A stretch of 64,000 nucleotides of DNA from the NCBI RefSeq assembly GCF_001983175.1, contig NZ_MNPW01000005.1:372001-436000 (forward strand). The letters run 5' to 3'. The stretch is from Pseudomonas cedrina subsp. cedrina (GTDB lineage: Bacteria; Pseudomonadota; Gammaproteobacteria; Pseudomonadales; Pseudomonadaceae). Positions within the stretch are counted from its first letter, which is position 1. Each line of letters begins with the position of its first letter. The notes below the pieces were generated by a model. It made no database searches, was not told the origin of the DNA, and saw only the letters and a list, made by a program, of their open reading frames with translations. Of the stretch, positions 54,103 through 62,683 are shown in pieces. Both the position numbers and the translations under genes were made by a program.

Positions 54103-54864
54103 ATGCAATTCTCCGATCAAAGCGACATAACGCTCGTGGTGACCAGTTGCGGTCGCTTCGATTTGTTGAAACGCACGCTCGAGAGCTTCGATCTGTTCAA
54201 TACGGCGGCGATACGTGAAGTCTTCATTACCGAAGACTCCGGCGACGACGCCGTGCGCCATGCGGTTCCGGAGCACTGGCACAGTCATTGCACTTTCCTG
54301 ATCAACCGCCCGAAACTTGGGCAGTTGGCGTCCATCGACCTGGCTTACGAGTCGGTCAAGACCCCCTACATATTCCATTGCGAGGATGACTGGGCGTTTT
54401 ATCGACCGGGCTTTGTCGAGGACTCCAAGACGGTGCTGGAGCAGCGGCCCGATATTTTGCAGGTGTGGCTGCGCAACTATGTTTATGACTTGCAGGTGCA
54501 CAGCCCCTATATCCATTTGGGGCCGCGTGAAGTGATTGGCGGGGTGCCGTGTTATCCCCTGCTGTCCGACAAGCCTGAGTGGCAGGGGTTTTCGCTGAAC
54601 CCCGGGTTGCGACGCATCAAGGAATATCGCTTGTGCGCGCCCTATGCCGGGTTCGGAGGAGAGAAGGGGTTATCCAAGCGTTACGCGCAGCTGAACCTGG
54701 CGGCCGTGACTCTGGAAGGCGATGCGGTTTTGCATACCGGTTTCGGTTTGCATGTGGCGACGGCGGAAGAGCGCTTGACCAAGGCGCGGCGCAAGCGGCG
54801 AGAGCGGATCAAGCTGGCGGCCATGCTGGTACTGGGTGTCGGTATCGGCTGGCTGATCCATTAA
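54103..54864 (+). CDS. GT-A-like glycosyltransferase with C-terminal membrane anchor
   Basis: A 253-residue protein with a GT-A start (DITLVVTSCGRFDLLKRTLESFD), a donor-metal motif in FHCEDDWAFY (E94-D-D96), and a substrate region around GGVPCYPLLSDKPEWQGFSLNPGLRR. A basic stretch TKARRKRRERIK is followed by one hydrophobic helix (LAAMLVLGVGIGWLI, 238-252) ending the protein, so the enzyme is likely bound to the inner face of the cytoplasmic membrane by its tail. GAGG lies five bases before the ATG. It is not the gene I would expect by synteny with PA5000, so it probably gives this strain its own outer-core sugar. Confidence 0.7.
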   Translation: MQFSDQSDITLVVTSCGRFDLLKRTLESFDLFNTAAIREVFITEDSGDDAVRHAVPEHWHSHCTFLINRPKLGQLASIDLAYESVKTPYIFHCEDDWAFYRPGFVEDSKTVLEQRPDILQVWLRNYVYDLQVHSPYIHLGPREVIGGVPCYPLLSDKPEWQGFSLNPGLRRIKEYRLCAPYAGFGGEKGLSKRYAQLNLAAVTLEGDAVLHTGFGLHVATAEERLTKARRKRRERIKLAAMLVLGVGIGWLIH

Positions 54865-54910
54865 GTAACTACGACAAGCCACCACAACGCCGCAAAAGGT
54901 CATTTTTTCG

Positions 54911-55996
54911 ATGAGTATCCTCAATATCATGTGGGCCGGTGGTTCTGCATTCTCCTCAGTGCAGAAGGTCCACCAGCAGATACTTTCCCACGCGGTTTGC
55001 CGTGCACCGATCACTACCTGGTTGCTTCAAGGCCGCTCGCAGGAGAGTGAGCCGGCAGTGGAGTGGAACCTCTCTTCCGCCCGACTCAAGGGCAGGCATC
55101 TTTGGAAGTTATTGATGCCCTGGATGCGCGCGCGTTTCCAGAAGGCGTTGCCGGACGATCTTGAAGTTGTCTTACTCGACGGCGTAGGCGTGGCCCGGGT
55201 GATGTTGCCGGTGCTCAAGCACTTGCCACATGTGCGCGCCGTGGTTGTGTTTCATGGCGTCACGCGCATGCGCCGGGCGGACCAGAAGCTGTTTGCGCAG
55301 TTTCCGGCGGCGCAACTGACCCTGGCGGCCGTGTCGCAAACCTTGGCTCACTCGATCGAGCGTTTCCTGCAACGGCCCGTGACGGTGCTGCGCAGTGCGT
55401 TTGATCCGGTGGCGTTTCGTGCCGCCGCGCTATCGCGGGCGCAGGCGCGCGCTCGCCTGGGCCTGCCGTTGGAAGGCTCGCCCGTGCTCGGGGCGGTTGG
55501 CCGATTGGTCGACGGCAAGGGGTTTGGTTGTTTGCTGGACGCGTTCGCCGCTGTGTCGGTGGATCAACCGGACGCGCGCCTGGTCATTATCGGCGAAGGA
55601 GACGCGCGGCCTGCGCTTGAGGCGCGTATCGCACAGCTTGGCTTGCAGGACAAAGTTTCGCTGCCGGGTCATCTGCCGGACGCGGCGACGCTGTACCGGG
55701 CTTTTGATTGGGTGGCCATTCCGTCGACGCAAGAAGGTTTGGGGTTGATCCTGCAAGAGGCGGTAATGGCCGGGGTTCCGGTGCTGACCAGCGAATTGGC
55801 CGTGTTCCGCGAGCAGTTGGCGGACGCCGGCTGGTACGCCCCTTCCGATGATGCGCAGGCTTGGGGTCGCCTGATGGAGCGTGCGTTCGCCACGTCTGTC
55901 GAGGGCGTGCTCGAGGCTCAGTCACGCGCATTGGCGCCGGAGCAAGCCTGGAAGGACTTCAGTGAAACCTCCCAGCGCCTGTTTTCATGCCGCTAG
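54911..55996 (+). CDS. GT4 glycosyltransferase
   Basis: A 361-residue GT-B enzyme. VFHGVTRMRRADQKLF lies in the acceptor half. GAVGRLVDGKGFGCLLDAFAAVS, LVIIGEGDARPALEARIAQLG and the donor-site EGLGLILQEAVMAGVPVLTSE (E-x7-E) follow in the second half. The ribosome site is weak (AAAGG 13 bases upstream). Its 3' end overlaps the convergent kinase-like gene by 12 nt. Probably adds an outer-core sugar; donor and acceptor unknown. Confidence 0.82.
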   Translation: MSILNIMWAGGSAFSSVQKVHQQILSHAVCRAPITTWLLQGRSQESEPAVEWNLSSARLKGRHLWKLLMPWMRARFQKALPDDLEVVLLDGVGVARVMLPVLKHLPHVRAVVVFHGVTRMRRADQKLFAQFPAAQLTLAAVSQTLAHSIERFLQRPVTVLRSAFDPVAFRAAALSRAQARARLGLPLEGSPVLGAVGRLVDGKGFGCLLDAFAAVSVDQPDARLVIIGEGDARPALEARIAQLGLQDKVSLPGHLPDAATLYRAFDWVAIPSTQEGLGLILQEAVMAGVPVLTSELAVFREQLADAGWYAPSDDAQAWGRLMERAFATSVEGVLEAQSRALAPEQAWKDFSETSQRLFSCR

Positions 55997-56590
55997 CAGC
56001 GCTTGCTCCAGTGCTTGCATTGGAAAGCGTTCGTTCAGCTTCTCGCGCGCAATATAACGTGCGAAATGTTGCAAGTTACGCCGTGCGAGCTCCGGGTTAA
56101 GCGGTGCGCGCAAAAAGCGCATGTCCGCGACGTCAATCAGCCCCATTTCGTTATCAGGTGTGACAACGATATTGCCCAGGTGCAGGGAGCGGAAGTAAAT
56201 TCCCGCGCCATGCAGGCGGCGGATCAGCGCCACCAGCGGGTCGAGGTTCGATAGCCAGTCAAAGCCTTCCTGGTTGGAAATCTGGCGCAGTGTTTCGCCC
56301 GGCAGCGGGCGATACAGCACGGCAGTCATACCGGGCGCAGCCAGTTGAAAGAACGCGAGGACGGTCAAGGTGGGAATGCCGCGCTGTTGCAGTTGCGCCA
56401 CGTTGTCGATGAAACGCTTGGAGTAGGGGCGAAACAGCGCCGACGAGAACAGGCGCTTGCGGCGAAACAGTTTGAGGATATTCCCGTCGGCCAGCAGGTA
56501 GACTTTGGGGCCGTAGCTGTCCTTTTCGAGGATTCGGGCACCTTCAATCATCGCGTTTAAATCGGCTTGGGGAAGCCTTGAACATTGCAT
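55985..56590 (-). CDS. Kinase-fold protein lacking the catalytic Asp (PA4998-like)
   Basis: A 201-residue protein in the place of PA4998, the only gene on the minus strand inside the second half of the LPS locus. The kinase-like layout is visible: VYLLADGNILKLFRRKR (Lys40), then a loop F133-R-S135-L-H-L-G-N140 and D153 in LIDVADMRF. In active kinases the loop is H-R-D-L-x-x-x-N; here His and Asp are Phe and Ser, while the Asn and metal Asp remain. So it is either a pseudokinase or works by another residue. The start at 56590 is preceded by AAGG; the frame runs on to 56764 but that lies across the waaL 5' end. Confidence 0.75.
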   Translation of the reverse strand: MQCSRLPQADLNAMIEGARILEKDSYGPKVYLLADGNILKLFRRKRLFSSALFRPYSKRFIDNVAQLQQRGIPTLTVLAFFQLAAPGMTAVLYRPLPGETLRQISNQEGFDWLSNLDPLVALIRRLHGAGIYFRSLHLGNIVVTPDNEMGLIDVADMRFLRAPLNPELARRNLQHFARYIAREKLNERFPMQALEQALLAA

Positions 56591-56700
56591 CGTCGGAAAG
56601 CCTTGTGGGGAGTCGCGGGCACAGTGATCGGTAATAATGCCGAAAGTTTTGGGTTTTAACCATGCCGGGTTGGCAGGTTGAACGTATTCAGGAGCGGGTG

Positions 56701-57879
56701 ATGCAAGCAAGTCGTTGGGCGCAGGTATGGATGATTTTCGGGTTACTTTGGTTTTTGCTGGCAATTGCCTTCGCGCCGACCAACAAGATTTATCAACAAG
56801 GCTTGACCCTGTTTCTGTGGTTGCCGGCCATGGTGTTTGCCTGGTCGGCCCGTGAACGCCTCAAGGAAGTCTGGCGTGAGCAGCGCTGGATCTGCCTGAT
56901 GGTGGCGGCGTTGGCCATCTGGGGCGCAATCAGCCTGCTGTGGACCAATGCCCAAGACCCGTCGCGCGAGGCCAAGCGCCTGCTGTATATCGGCGTGTTC
57001 CTGCTGTTTTTTCCGGTGTTTGCTTGCGGGCGCACCGAGCAAGTCATCCGTGTGATGCAGTGGGGTGGTTTCGGCCTGGCCCTGTCTTCGCTGGTGACGA
57101 TCATCAAGTTCTATGGCCTTGAGCATAACGCCTGGAATGCGCGCATCGAGGGCTTGGGGCAGTTGTCCCATCCGATCCTGGGCGCCTATGTGATTGGCCT
57201 GGCCGCCGTCTGGTTGCTGCACTGGCTGCCGCGTGGGCGCTGGATGCAGGTGGTGTGGGCGGTGTCCATCGCGCTGCTCGGGCTCTTTGTGGTGCTCAGC
57301 CAAAGCCGCGGTGCCGCATTGGCCTTGCTGCTGACCGTCGTGGCGATGCCGGCCTGGTGCCGCGACCGACGTACCGCAGTGATCGCGATCGGGGCGGTGA
57401 TTGCCGCGCTGGCAGTGTTCTTCGCCATGCAATCGCTGGTCATGTCTCGGGGTGTCTCTTACCGACCGCAGATCTTCATGGCGGCCGTCCAGATGATTTC
57501 CGAGCGCCCGTGGACCGGCTTGGGCCTGGGTGGCGACTACAAGGTGTTTGCCGACGGCCTGAATTTCGATCACGCCCACAACCTGTTCTCCCACGTCGCG
57601 ATCGAGCTGGGCCTGCCCGGCCTGCTGTTGTGGTGCGGGCTTTGGTTCGGCGTGTTGTGGCAAGCCTGGAAGGCCCGCGACACGCTCTACGGCAAGGGCG
57701 TCATCGGTATGTGGGTGTTTTCGTTCCTGGCCATGCAGTTCGACGCGGCCAGCCTCACGGGCACCCCTCGGGCCGAGTGGTTTATCTCGTGGCTGCCGAT
57801 TGCGCTGGCCAGTGTCTTGGTCTGGGCTCGGGTCAACCCCGACGCATGTGATAAAGTTCGCGTCCTACCCAATCAGTGA
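56701..57879 (+). CDS. waaL: O-antigen ligase
   Basis: Joins undecaprenyl-linked O-antigen to lipid A-core at the periplasmic face of the inner membrane. It has 392 residues and about 11-12 hydrophobic helices. A large periplasmic loop carries SRGVSYRPQIFMAAVQMISERPWTG and the Wzy_C hallmark FDHAHNLFSHVAIELGLPG, including the essential His; SQSRGAALALLL is the R-G-x-x-L segment. CAGGAG lies seven bases before the ATG at 56701; an ATG at 56662 is possible but less well placed. Next to msbA as in P. aeruginosa (PA4999). Confidence 0.9.
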   Translation: MQASRWAQVWMIFGLLWFLLAIAFAPTNKIYQQGLTLFLWLPAMVFAWSARERLKEVWREQRWICLMVAALAIWGAISLLWTNAQDPSREAKRLLYIGVFLLFFPVFACGRTEQVIRVMQWGGFGLALSSLVTIIKFYGLEHNAWNARIEGLGQLSHPILGAYVIGLAAVWLLHWLPRGRWMQVVWAVSIALLGLFVVLSQSRGAALALLLTVVAMPAWCRDRRTAVIAIGAVIAALAVFFAMQSLVMSRGVSYRPQIFMAAVQMISERPWTGLGLGGDYKVFADGLNFDHAHNLFSHVAIELGLPGLLLWCGLWFGVLWQAWKARDTLYGKGVIGMWVFSFLAMQFDAASLTGTPRAEWFISWLPIALASVLVWARVNPDACDKVRVLPNQ

Positions 57880-57888
57880 GCTCGACAC

Positions 57889-59697
57889 ATGAGTGACGCA
57901 CCGCCCAAAGCGGACCAGGAATCCAGCCTTAAAATCTATTTGAGGCTGCTGGGCTATGTGAAACCGTACATCGGCATGTTCATGCTGAGTATCGTGGGCT
58001 TCGTGATCTTTGCTTCCACCCAGCCGATGCTCGCCGGGATCCTCAAGTACTTCGTGGATGGCTTGAGCAACCCCGACGTGGTGTTCCTGCCCAACATACC
58101 CTTGTTCAAGGACCTGAAGCTGCTGATGGCCGTGCCGCTGCTGATCATCCTGATCGCCGCGTGGCAGGGCCTCGGCTCGTTCCTTGGCAACTATTACTTG
58201 GCCAAGGTTTCCCTGGGCCTGGTGCATGATCTGCGCGTGCAGTTGTTCAACAAGCTGCTGGTACTGCCCAACCGTTATTTCGACACGCACAATTCCGGGC
58301 ACCTTATTTCCCGCATCACCTTCAACGTGACCATGGTCACCGGCGCCGCCACGGATGCGATCAAGGTCGTGATCCGCGAAGGCCTGACGGTGGTGTTCCT
58401 GTTCGGCTACTTGCTGTGGATGAATTGGAAGTTGACCCTGGTGATGCTGGCCATCCTGCCGCTGATCGCCGTGATGGTTGGCAGCACCAGCAAGAAATTC
58501 CGCAAGCAGAGCAAGAAGATCCAGGTGGCAATGGGCGACGTCACCCACGTGGCCTCGGAAACGATCCAGGGTTATCGCGTGGTCCGCAGCTTCGGCGGCG
58601 AAAGCTATGAGGAACGCCGTTTCGCCGCGGCCAGCCAGAGCAACACCGAAAAACAGATGCGCATGACCAAGACCGGTGCGGTTTACACGCCAATGCTGCA
58701 GTTGGTGATCTACACCGCAATGGCCGCGCTGATGTTCCTGGTGCTGTTTTTGCGCGGTGACGCGACGGCTGGCGACCTGGTGGCCTACATCACCGCTGCG
58801 GGCCTGTTGCCAAAGCCGATCCGCCAGTTGTCGGAAGTCAGCTCGACCATCCAGAAAGGCGTCGCCGGTGCCGAGAGCATCTTCGAACAGCTCGACGAAG
58901 AGCCGGAAGTCGACAGTGGCACCGTGGAGCGTGATCGCGTCAGCGGTCGCCTGGATGTGCGCAACCTGAGCTTCACTTACCCGGGTACCGAGCGCGAAGT
59001 GCTGAAGAACATCAGCTTCACGGCCGAGCCTGGGCAGATGATCGCCCTGGTCGGGCGCTCAGGCAGCGGCAAGTCCACGCTGGCCAGCCTGATCCCGCGT
59101 TTCTACCATCACGAAACTGGCGACATCCTGCTCGATGAAGTGGAGATCGAAGACTACCGCCTGCGCAACCTGCGCCGGCATGTGGCCCAGGTCACGCAGC
59201 ACGTCACGCTGTTCAACGACACCGTGGCCAACAACATCGCCTACGGCGACCTGGCGGATGCCCCGCGCGCAGACATCGAGAAAGCCGCCACCGATGCCTA
59301 CGCCATGGACTTCATCGCCGAACTGCCCCATGGCCTGGACACTGAAGTCGGTGAAAACGGCGTGCTGCTGTCCGGCGGCCAGCGCCAGCGCTTGGCCATT
59401 GCCCGCGCACTGCTCAAGAATGCCCCGCTGCTGATCCTGGATGAAGCGACTTCGGCGCTCGACACCGAGTCCGAGCGCCATATCCAGGCCGCGCTGGACA
59501 AAGTCATGAAGGGCCGCACCACCCTGGTGATCGCGCACCGACTGTCGACCATCGAGAAAGCCGACATGATTCTGGTGATGGACCACGGTGAAATTGTCGA
59601 GCGTGGTACACACGTGCAACTGCTGGCCATGGGCGGCTATTACTCGCGCCTGCACGCCATGGGCCTCGATGAGCCGGTAACGGCCAACATCACCTGA
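57889..59697 (+). CDS. msbA: Lipid A-core flippase MsbA
   Basis: ABC exporter half-transporter that flips lipid A-core across the inner membrane. It has 602 residues. Six membrane helices lie in the first ~330 residues. The nucleotide-binding domain has Walker A GRSGSGKST, signature LSGGQRQRLAIARAL, Walker B LLILDEATSALD and switch AHRLST. It starts 9 bp after the waaL stop, so the two are cotranscribed, and it ends with a terminator hairpin. Confidence 0.96.
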   Translation: MSDAPPKADQESSLKIYLRLLGYVKPYIGMFMLSIVGFVIFASTQPMLAGILKYFVDGLSNPDVVFLPNIPLFKDLKLLMAVPLLIILIAAWQGLGSFLGNYYLAKVSLGLVHDLRVQLFNKLLVLPNRYFDTHNSGHLISRITFNVTMVTGAATDAIKVVIREGLTVVFLFGYLLWMNWKLTLVMLAILPLIAVMVGSTSKKFRKQSKKIQVAMGDVTHVASETIQGYRVVRSFGGESYEERRFAAASQSNTEKQMRMTKTGAVYTPMLQLVIYTAMAALMFLVLFLRGDATAGDLVAYITAAGLLPKPIRQLSEVSSTIQKGVAGAESIFEQLDEEPEVDSGTVERDRVSGRLDVRNLSFTYPGTEREVLKNISFTAEPGQMIALVGRSGSGKSTLASLIPRFYHHETGDILLDEVEIEDYRLRNLRRHVAQVTQHVTLFNDTVANNIAYGDLADAPRADIEKAATDAYAMDFIAELPHGLDTEVGENGVLLSGGQRQRLAIARALLKNAPLLILDEATSALDTESERHIQAALDKVMKGRTTLVIAHRLSTIEKADMILVMDHGEIVERGTHVQLLAMGGYYSRLHAMGLDEPVTANIT

Positions 59698-59701
59698 TGG
59701 G

Positions 59702-59729
59702 CCGGGGCGCGCAAAGTGCCCCGGATTTT
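59702..59729 (+). terminator. Terminator after msbA
   Basis: CCGGGGC-(9 nt)-GCCCCGG followed by ATTTTG, four bases past the msbA stop. It would separate the LPS operon from the sulfation genes. Confidence 0.75.
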
Positions 59730-59849
59730 GTATCAAGCCCCTTACAGGCTTGACCAAAGCCAAATAATTCCCAGCCTGGCGTTTGTTATGTTGGCCTTCT
59801 CGATTCGAATGACGAACGAGAGGGCTAACCTTCTTGCGTGGGTAATGGA

Positions 59850-60554
59850 ATGCTGCAACGTCTGTTCTGGAAACTGCTTCCCAAACCCCAACGGGTGTTT
59901 CTGCTGGGGCGATTGCCCGTGGTGGATCGCCAGGCGGTGAATAAATCCCTGTCTGGCGTGATCGCGCTGCCCCGTGCGTTCGAACGGCACCAATGCGTAT
60001 TCATTCACGTGCCAAAATGCGCCGGCAGCAGCGTCTGCGCGGCGTTGCTCGATGGGCGCTGGCCGGGCCACCTGCCGTATTACTGGTACCAGCAGCAATT
60101 TCCCGAACACTGCGCACGCAGCTTCAAGTTTGCCTTCGTGCGTGACCCGCTGGAGCGCGCTTACTCGGCCTATACCTACTTGCGCAGCAACAACATGGGC
60201 GCCCGCGACCTGCACGCCCAGGCATTGGTGTGCAGCTACCGCGACTTCGATCATTTCGTCGCGGGCTGGTTGCACTCGGACAACCTGCGCCGCCAGCTGC
60301 ACTTTGCTCCCCAGACCGACTTCCTGGTTGATCACATGGGCGCCATGGCCATGGATTTCCTGGGCCGCCAGGAATCCCTGGCGCAAGACTTCGCACGGTT
60401 GTGCGAACGCCTCGGCGTGACGTCGTCGCTGCCCCATCTCAACGTTTCACTCGGGCGGCGCAGCGAGCCGGTCATAAACTTCTGCACCCTGCGTACGCGT
60501 CGCCTGGTCCGGCGTGCCTATCAGCGTGACTACGAGGTCCTGGGTTATGAATAA
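59850..60554 (+). CDS. Sulfotransferase family 2 protein
   Basis: A 234-residue cytoplasmic sulfotransferase that would move sulfate from PAPS to a carbohydrate or lipid acceptor. The 5'-phosphosulfate-binding motif FIHVPKCAGSS is at 51-61 (Lys56 catalytic), and the 3'-phosphate-binding motif FVRDPLERAYSAY is at 96-108. Both are complete and at the spacing usual in HNK-1/chondroitin-type (Sulfotransfer_2) enzymes. The last 8 nt overlap the cysC start, which makes the donor, so enzyme and donor supply are coupled. The start at 59850 is chosen over a GTG at 59838 on ATG preference only. The acceptor is not shown by sequence; the position between msbA and hldE points to LPS. Confidence 0.85.
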   Translation: MLQRLFWKLLPKPQRVFLLGRLPVVDRQAVNKSLSGVIALPRAFERHQCVFIHVPKCAGSSVCAALLDGRWPGHLPYYWYQQQFPEHCARSFKFAFVRDPLERAYSAYTYLRSNNMGARDLHAQALVCSYRDFDHFVAGWLHSDNLRRQLHFAPQTDFLVDHMGAMAMDFLGRQESLAQDFARLCERLGVTSSLPHLNVSLGRRSEPVINFCTLRTRRLVRRAYQRDYEVLGYE

Positions 60555-61155
60555 TCCGTCGCTCTCCCAGGCTGGCGCGTCCATTCGGCCCTTTGCCCTA
60601 TCGCTGTCCGTGGCCGCGCGGGCGGCGCTCAAGCACCAGCAGCCTTGCTGCCTGTGGCTGACGGGGTTGTCCGGGTCCGGCAAGTCGACCCTGGCCAATG
60701 CACTGGAAGTGCAGCTCAATGAGCAGGGCAGGCACACCTTCGTGCTCGATGGCGATAACGTGCGCACAGGGTTGTGCAACGACCTGGGCATGAGCGATGC
60801 GGCACGCAAGGAAAACATCCGGCGTATCGGCGAAGTGGCGCGGCTGATGGTCGACGCGGGATTGATCGTGATCGTCTCGGCGATTTCTCCGTTCAGCGCC
60901 GACCGCGCGACGGCCAAGGCATTGTTCGCTGAAGGACAGTTTCTTGAGGTTTACATCAGCACCCCGTTGGATGTGTGTGCGCGGCGCGATCCCAAGGGCT
61001 TGTACCGCGCGGCGCTGGACGGACGCATCAAGGCCTTCACCGGGCTCGACAGCCCCTACCAGGCGCCGCTTGCAGCCGACTGCGTGATCAACACCGATGA
61101 GGTCGAGCTGGCGGACGCAGTGGCGCATGTCTTGAGGGCTCTGTTCAAAAAATGA
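60547..61155 (+). CDS. cysC: Adenylylsulfate (APS) kinase
   Basis: Phosphorylates APS to PAPS, the sulfate donor for sulfotransferases and for assimilation. It has 202 residues. P-loop GLSGSGKST is at 40-48, and LDGDNVRTGLCNDLGMSDAARKENIRRIGEVA covers the substrate region (about 67-100). YISTPLDVCARRDPKGLYRAALDG and FTGLDSPYQAP complete the family pattern. It is a stand-alone kinase, not fused to CysN. Pseudomonas usually reduces APS directly (CysH is an APS reductase), so a separate cysC is needed mainly for sulfation, which fits the overlapping sulfotransferase gene. GAGG lies nine bases before the ATG at 60547. Confidence 0.93.
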   Translation: MNNPSLSQAGASIRPFALSLSVAARAALKHQQPCCLWLTGLSGSGKSTLANALEVQLNEQGRHTFVLDGDNVRTGLCNDLGMSDAARKENIRRIGEVARLMVDAGLIVIVSAISPFSADRATAKALFAEGQFLEVYISTPLDVCARRDPKGLYRAALDGRIKAFTGLDSPYQAPLAADCVINTDEVELADAVAHVLRALFKK

Positions 61156-61218
61156 GCAGATTTTTCGCCTGATGCATCCCGGATAAAGCTCTCGAACTAG
61201 GCGGCGCTCACCCTGTGC

Positions 61219-61224
61219 TAATAT
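61219..61224 (+). promoter_or_regulatory. Likely extended -10 element for hldE
   Basis: TGC-TAATAT in CTGTGCTAATATCGCGCCCC, 35 bp before the hldE start; no good -35 box seen. Confidence 0.4.
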
Positions 61225-61258
61225 CGCGCCCCTGTTCATTTTGTATGTGGGTTGCTCC

Positions 61259-62683
61259 ATGAAGTTGTCCATGCCGCGATTCGATCAAGCCCCTGTCTTG
61301 GTGGTCGGCGATGTCATGCTCGACCGTTACTGGCATGGTGGTACCTCACGGATTTCCCCTGAGGCGCCGGTACCGGTAGTCAAGGTCGAGCAAATCGAAG
61401 ACCGTCCAGGTGGCGCTGCCAACGTTGCCCTCAATATTGCCGCCCTCGGCGCCCCGGCCTCACTGGTCGGCGTGACCGGCGACGACGAAGCCGCCGACAG
61501 CCTGGCCAACAGCCTGCGCGGTGCCGGCGTGCGCGCGCTGTTCCAGCGCATTGCCCATCAGCCGACCATCGTCAAGCTGCGGGTCATGAGCCGTCACCAG
61601 CAATTGCTGCGTATCGATTTCGAAGAACCCTTCGCCACCGACGCCCTGGCCCTGAGCGGCCAGGTCGACGAGTTGCTCGAAGGCATCAAGGTGCTGGTGT
61701 TGTCCGACTACGGCAAAGGCGCTTTGAAGAATCACCAGATGCTGATCCAGGCCGCCAAGGCTCGCAACATTCCGGTATTGGCCGATCCCAAGGGCAAGGA
61801 CTTCTCGATTTATCGTGGCGCCAGCCTGATCACGCCGAATCTCAGCGAGTTCGAAGCCATCGTCGGCGGTTGCGCCGATGAGCACGACCTGGTGACCAAG
61901 GGCGCCGTGCTCATGGCCGACCTCGACCTCGGCGCCTTGCTGGTAACCCGTGGCGAACACGGCATGACCCTGCTGCGCCCTGGCCACCCGGCAATGCACT
62001 TGCCGGCACGTGCGCGCGAAGTGTTCGACGTCACCGGCGCCGGTGACACGGTGATTTCCACCCTGGCCGCTTCGATTGCGGCCGGCGAAGAACTGCCCCA
62101 CGCCGTGGCCCTGGCCAACCTGGCGGCGGGCATCGTGGTGGGCAAGCTGGGGACCGCGGCCATTAGCGCGCCCGAGTTGCGCCGTGCGATCCAGCGCTCC
62201 GAAGGCTCGGAACGCGGCGTGCTGACCATCGAGCAATTGCTGCTGGCGATTGACGATGCTCGCGCCCATGGTGAAAGCATTGTGTTTACCAATGGTTGCT
62301 TCGACATCCTGCACGCCGGCCACGTGACGTATCTGGAGCAGGCCAGCGCCCAGGGCGATCGCTTGATCGTGGCGGTCAACGACGACGCCTCGGTCAGCCG
62401 CCTGAAAGGCCCCGGCCGCCCCATCAACAGTGTCGACCGGCGCATGGCGGTGCTGGCGGGCCTGGGCGCGGTGGACTGGGTGATCAGCTTTTCTGAAGCG
62501 ACCCCGGAAAACCTGCTGGCCCAGGTCAAGCCGGACGTGCTGGTCAAGGGTGGCGATTATTCCGTCGACCAGGTCGTCGGCGCGGACATCGTCAGCGCCT
62601 ACGGCGGCAAGGTCAAAGTCCTGGGGCTGGTCGAGAACAGCTCGACCACCGCCATTGTCGAGAAGATCCGCAACCATGAGTAA
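61259..62683 (+). CDS. hldE: Bifunctional heptose-7-phosphate kinase/heptose-1-phosphate adenylyltransferase
   Basis: Makes ADP-heptose precursor for WaaC and WaaF. It has 474 residues, against 477 in E. coli. The ribokinase-like domain covers about 1-320 (VVGDVMLDRYWHGGTSRISPEAPVPVV; GAGDTVIST with the catalytic Asp). The nucleotidyltransferase domain covers about 340-474 (FTNGCFDILHAGHVTYLEQA with HxGH; VKGGDYSVDQVVG). The ATG at 61259 gives the conserved N-terminus MKLSMPRFD. It overlaps the epimerase gene by 8 nt. Confidence 0.97.
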   Translation: MKLSMPRFDQAPVLVVGDVMLDRYWHGGTSRISPEAPVPVVKVEQIEDRPGGAANVALNIAALGAPASLVGVTGDDEAADSLANSLRGAGVRALFQRIAHQPTIVKLRVMSRHQQLLRIDFEEPFATDALALSGQVDELLEGIKVLVLSDYGKGALKNHQMLIQAAKARNIPVLADPKGKDFSIYRGASLITPNLSEFEAIVGGCADEHDLVTKGAVLMADLDLGALLVTRGEHGMTLLRPGHPAMHLPARAREVFDVTGAGDTVISTLAASIAAGEELPHAVALANLAAGIVVGKLGTAAISAPELRRAIQRSEGSERGVLTIEQLLLAIDDARAHGESIVFTNGCFDILHAGHVTYLEQASAQGDRLIVAVNDDASVSRLKGPGRPINSVDRRMAVLAGLGAVDWVISFSEATPENLLAQVKPDVLVKGGDYSVDQVVGADIVSAYGGKVKVLGLVENSSTTAIVEKIRNHE

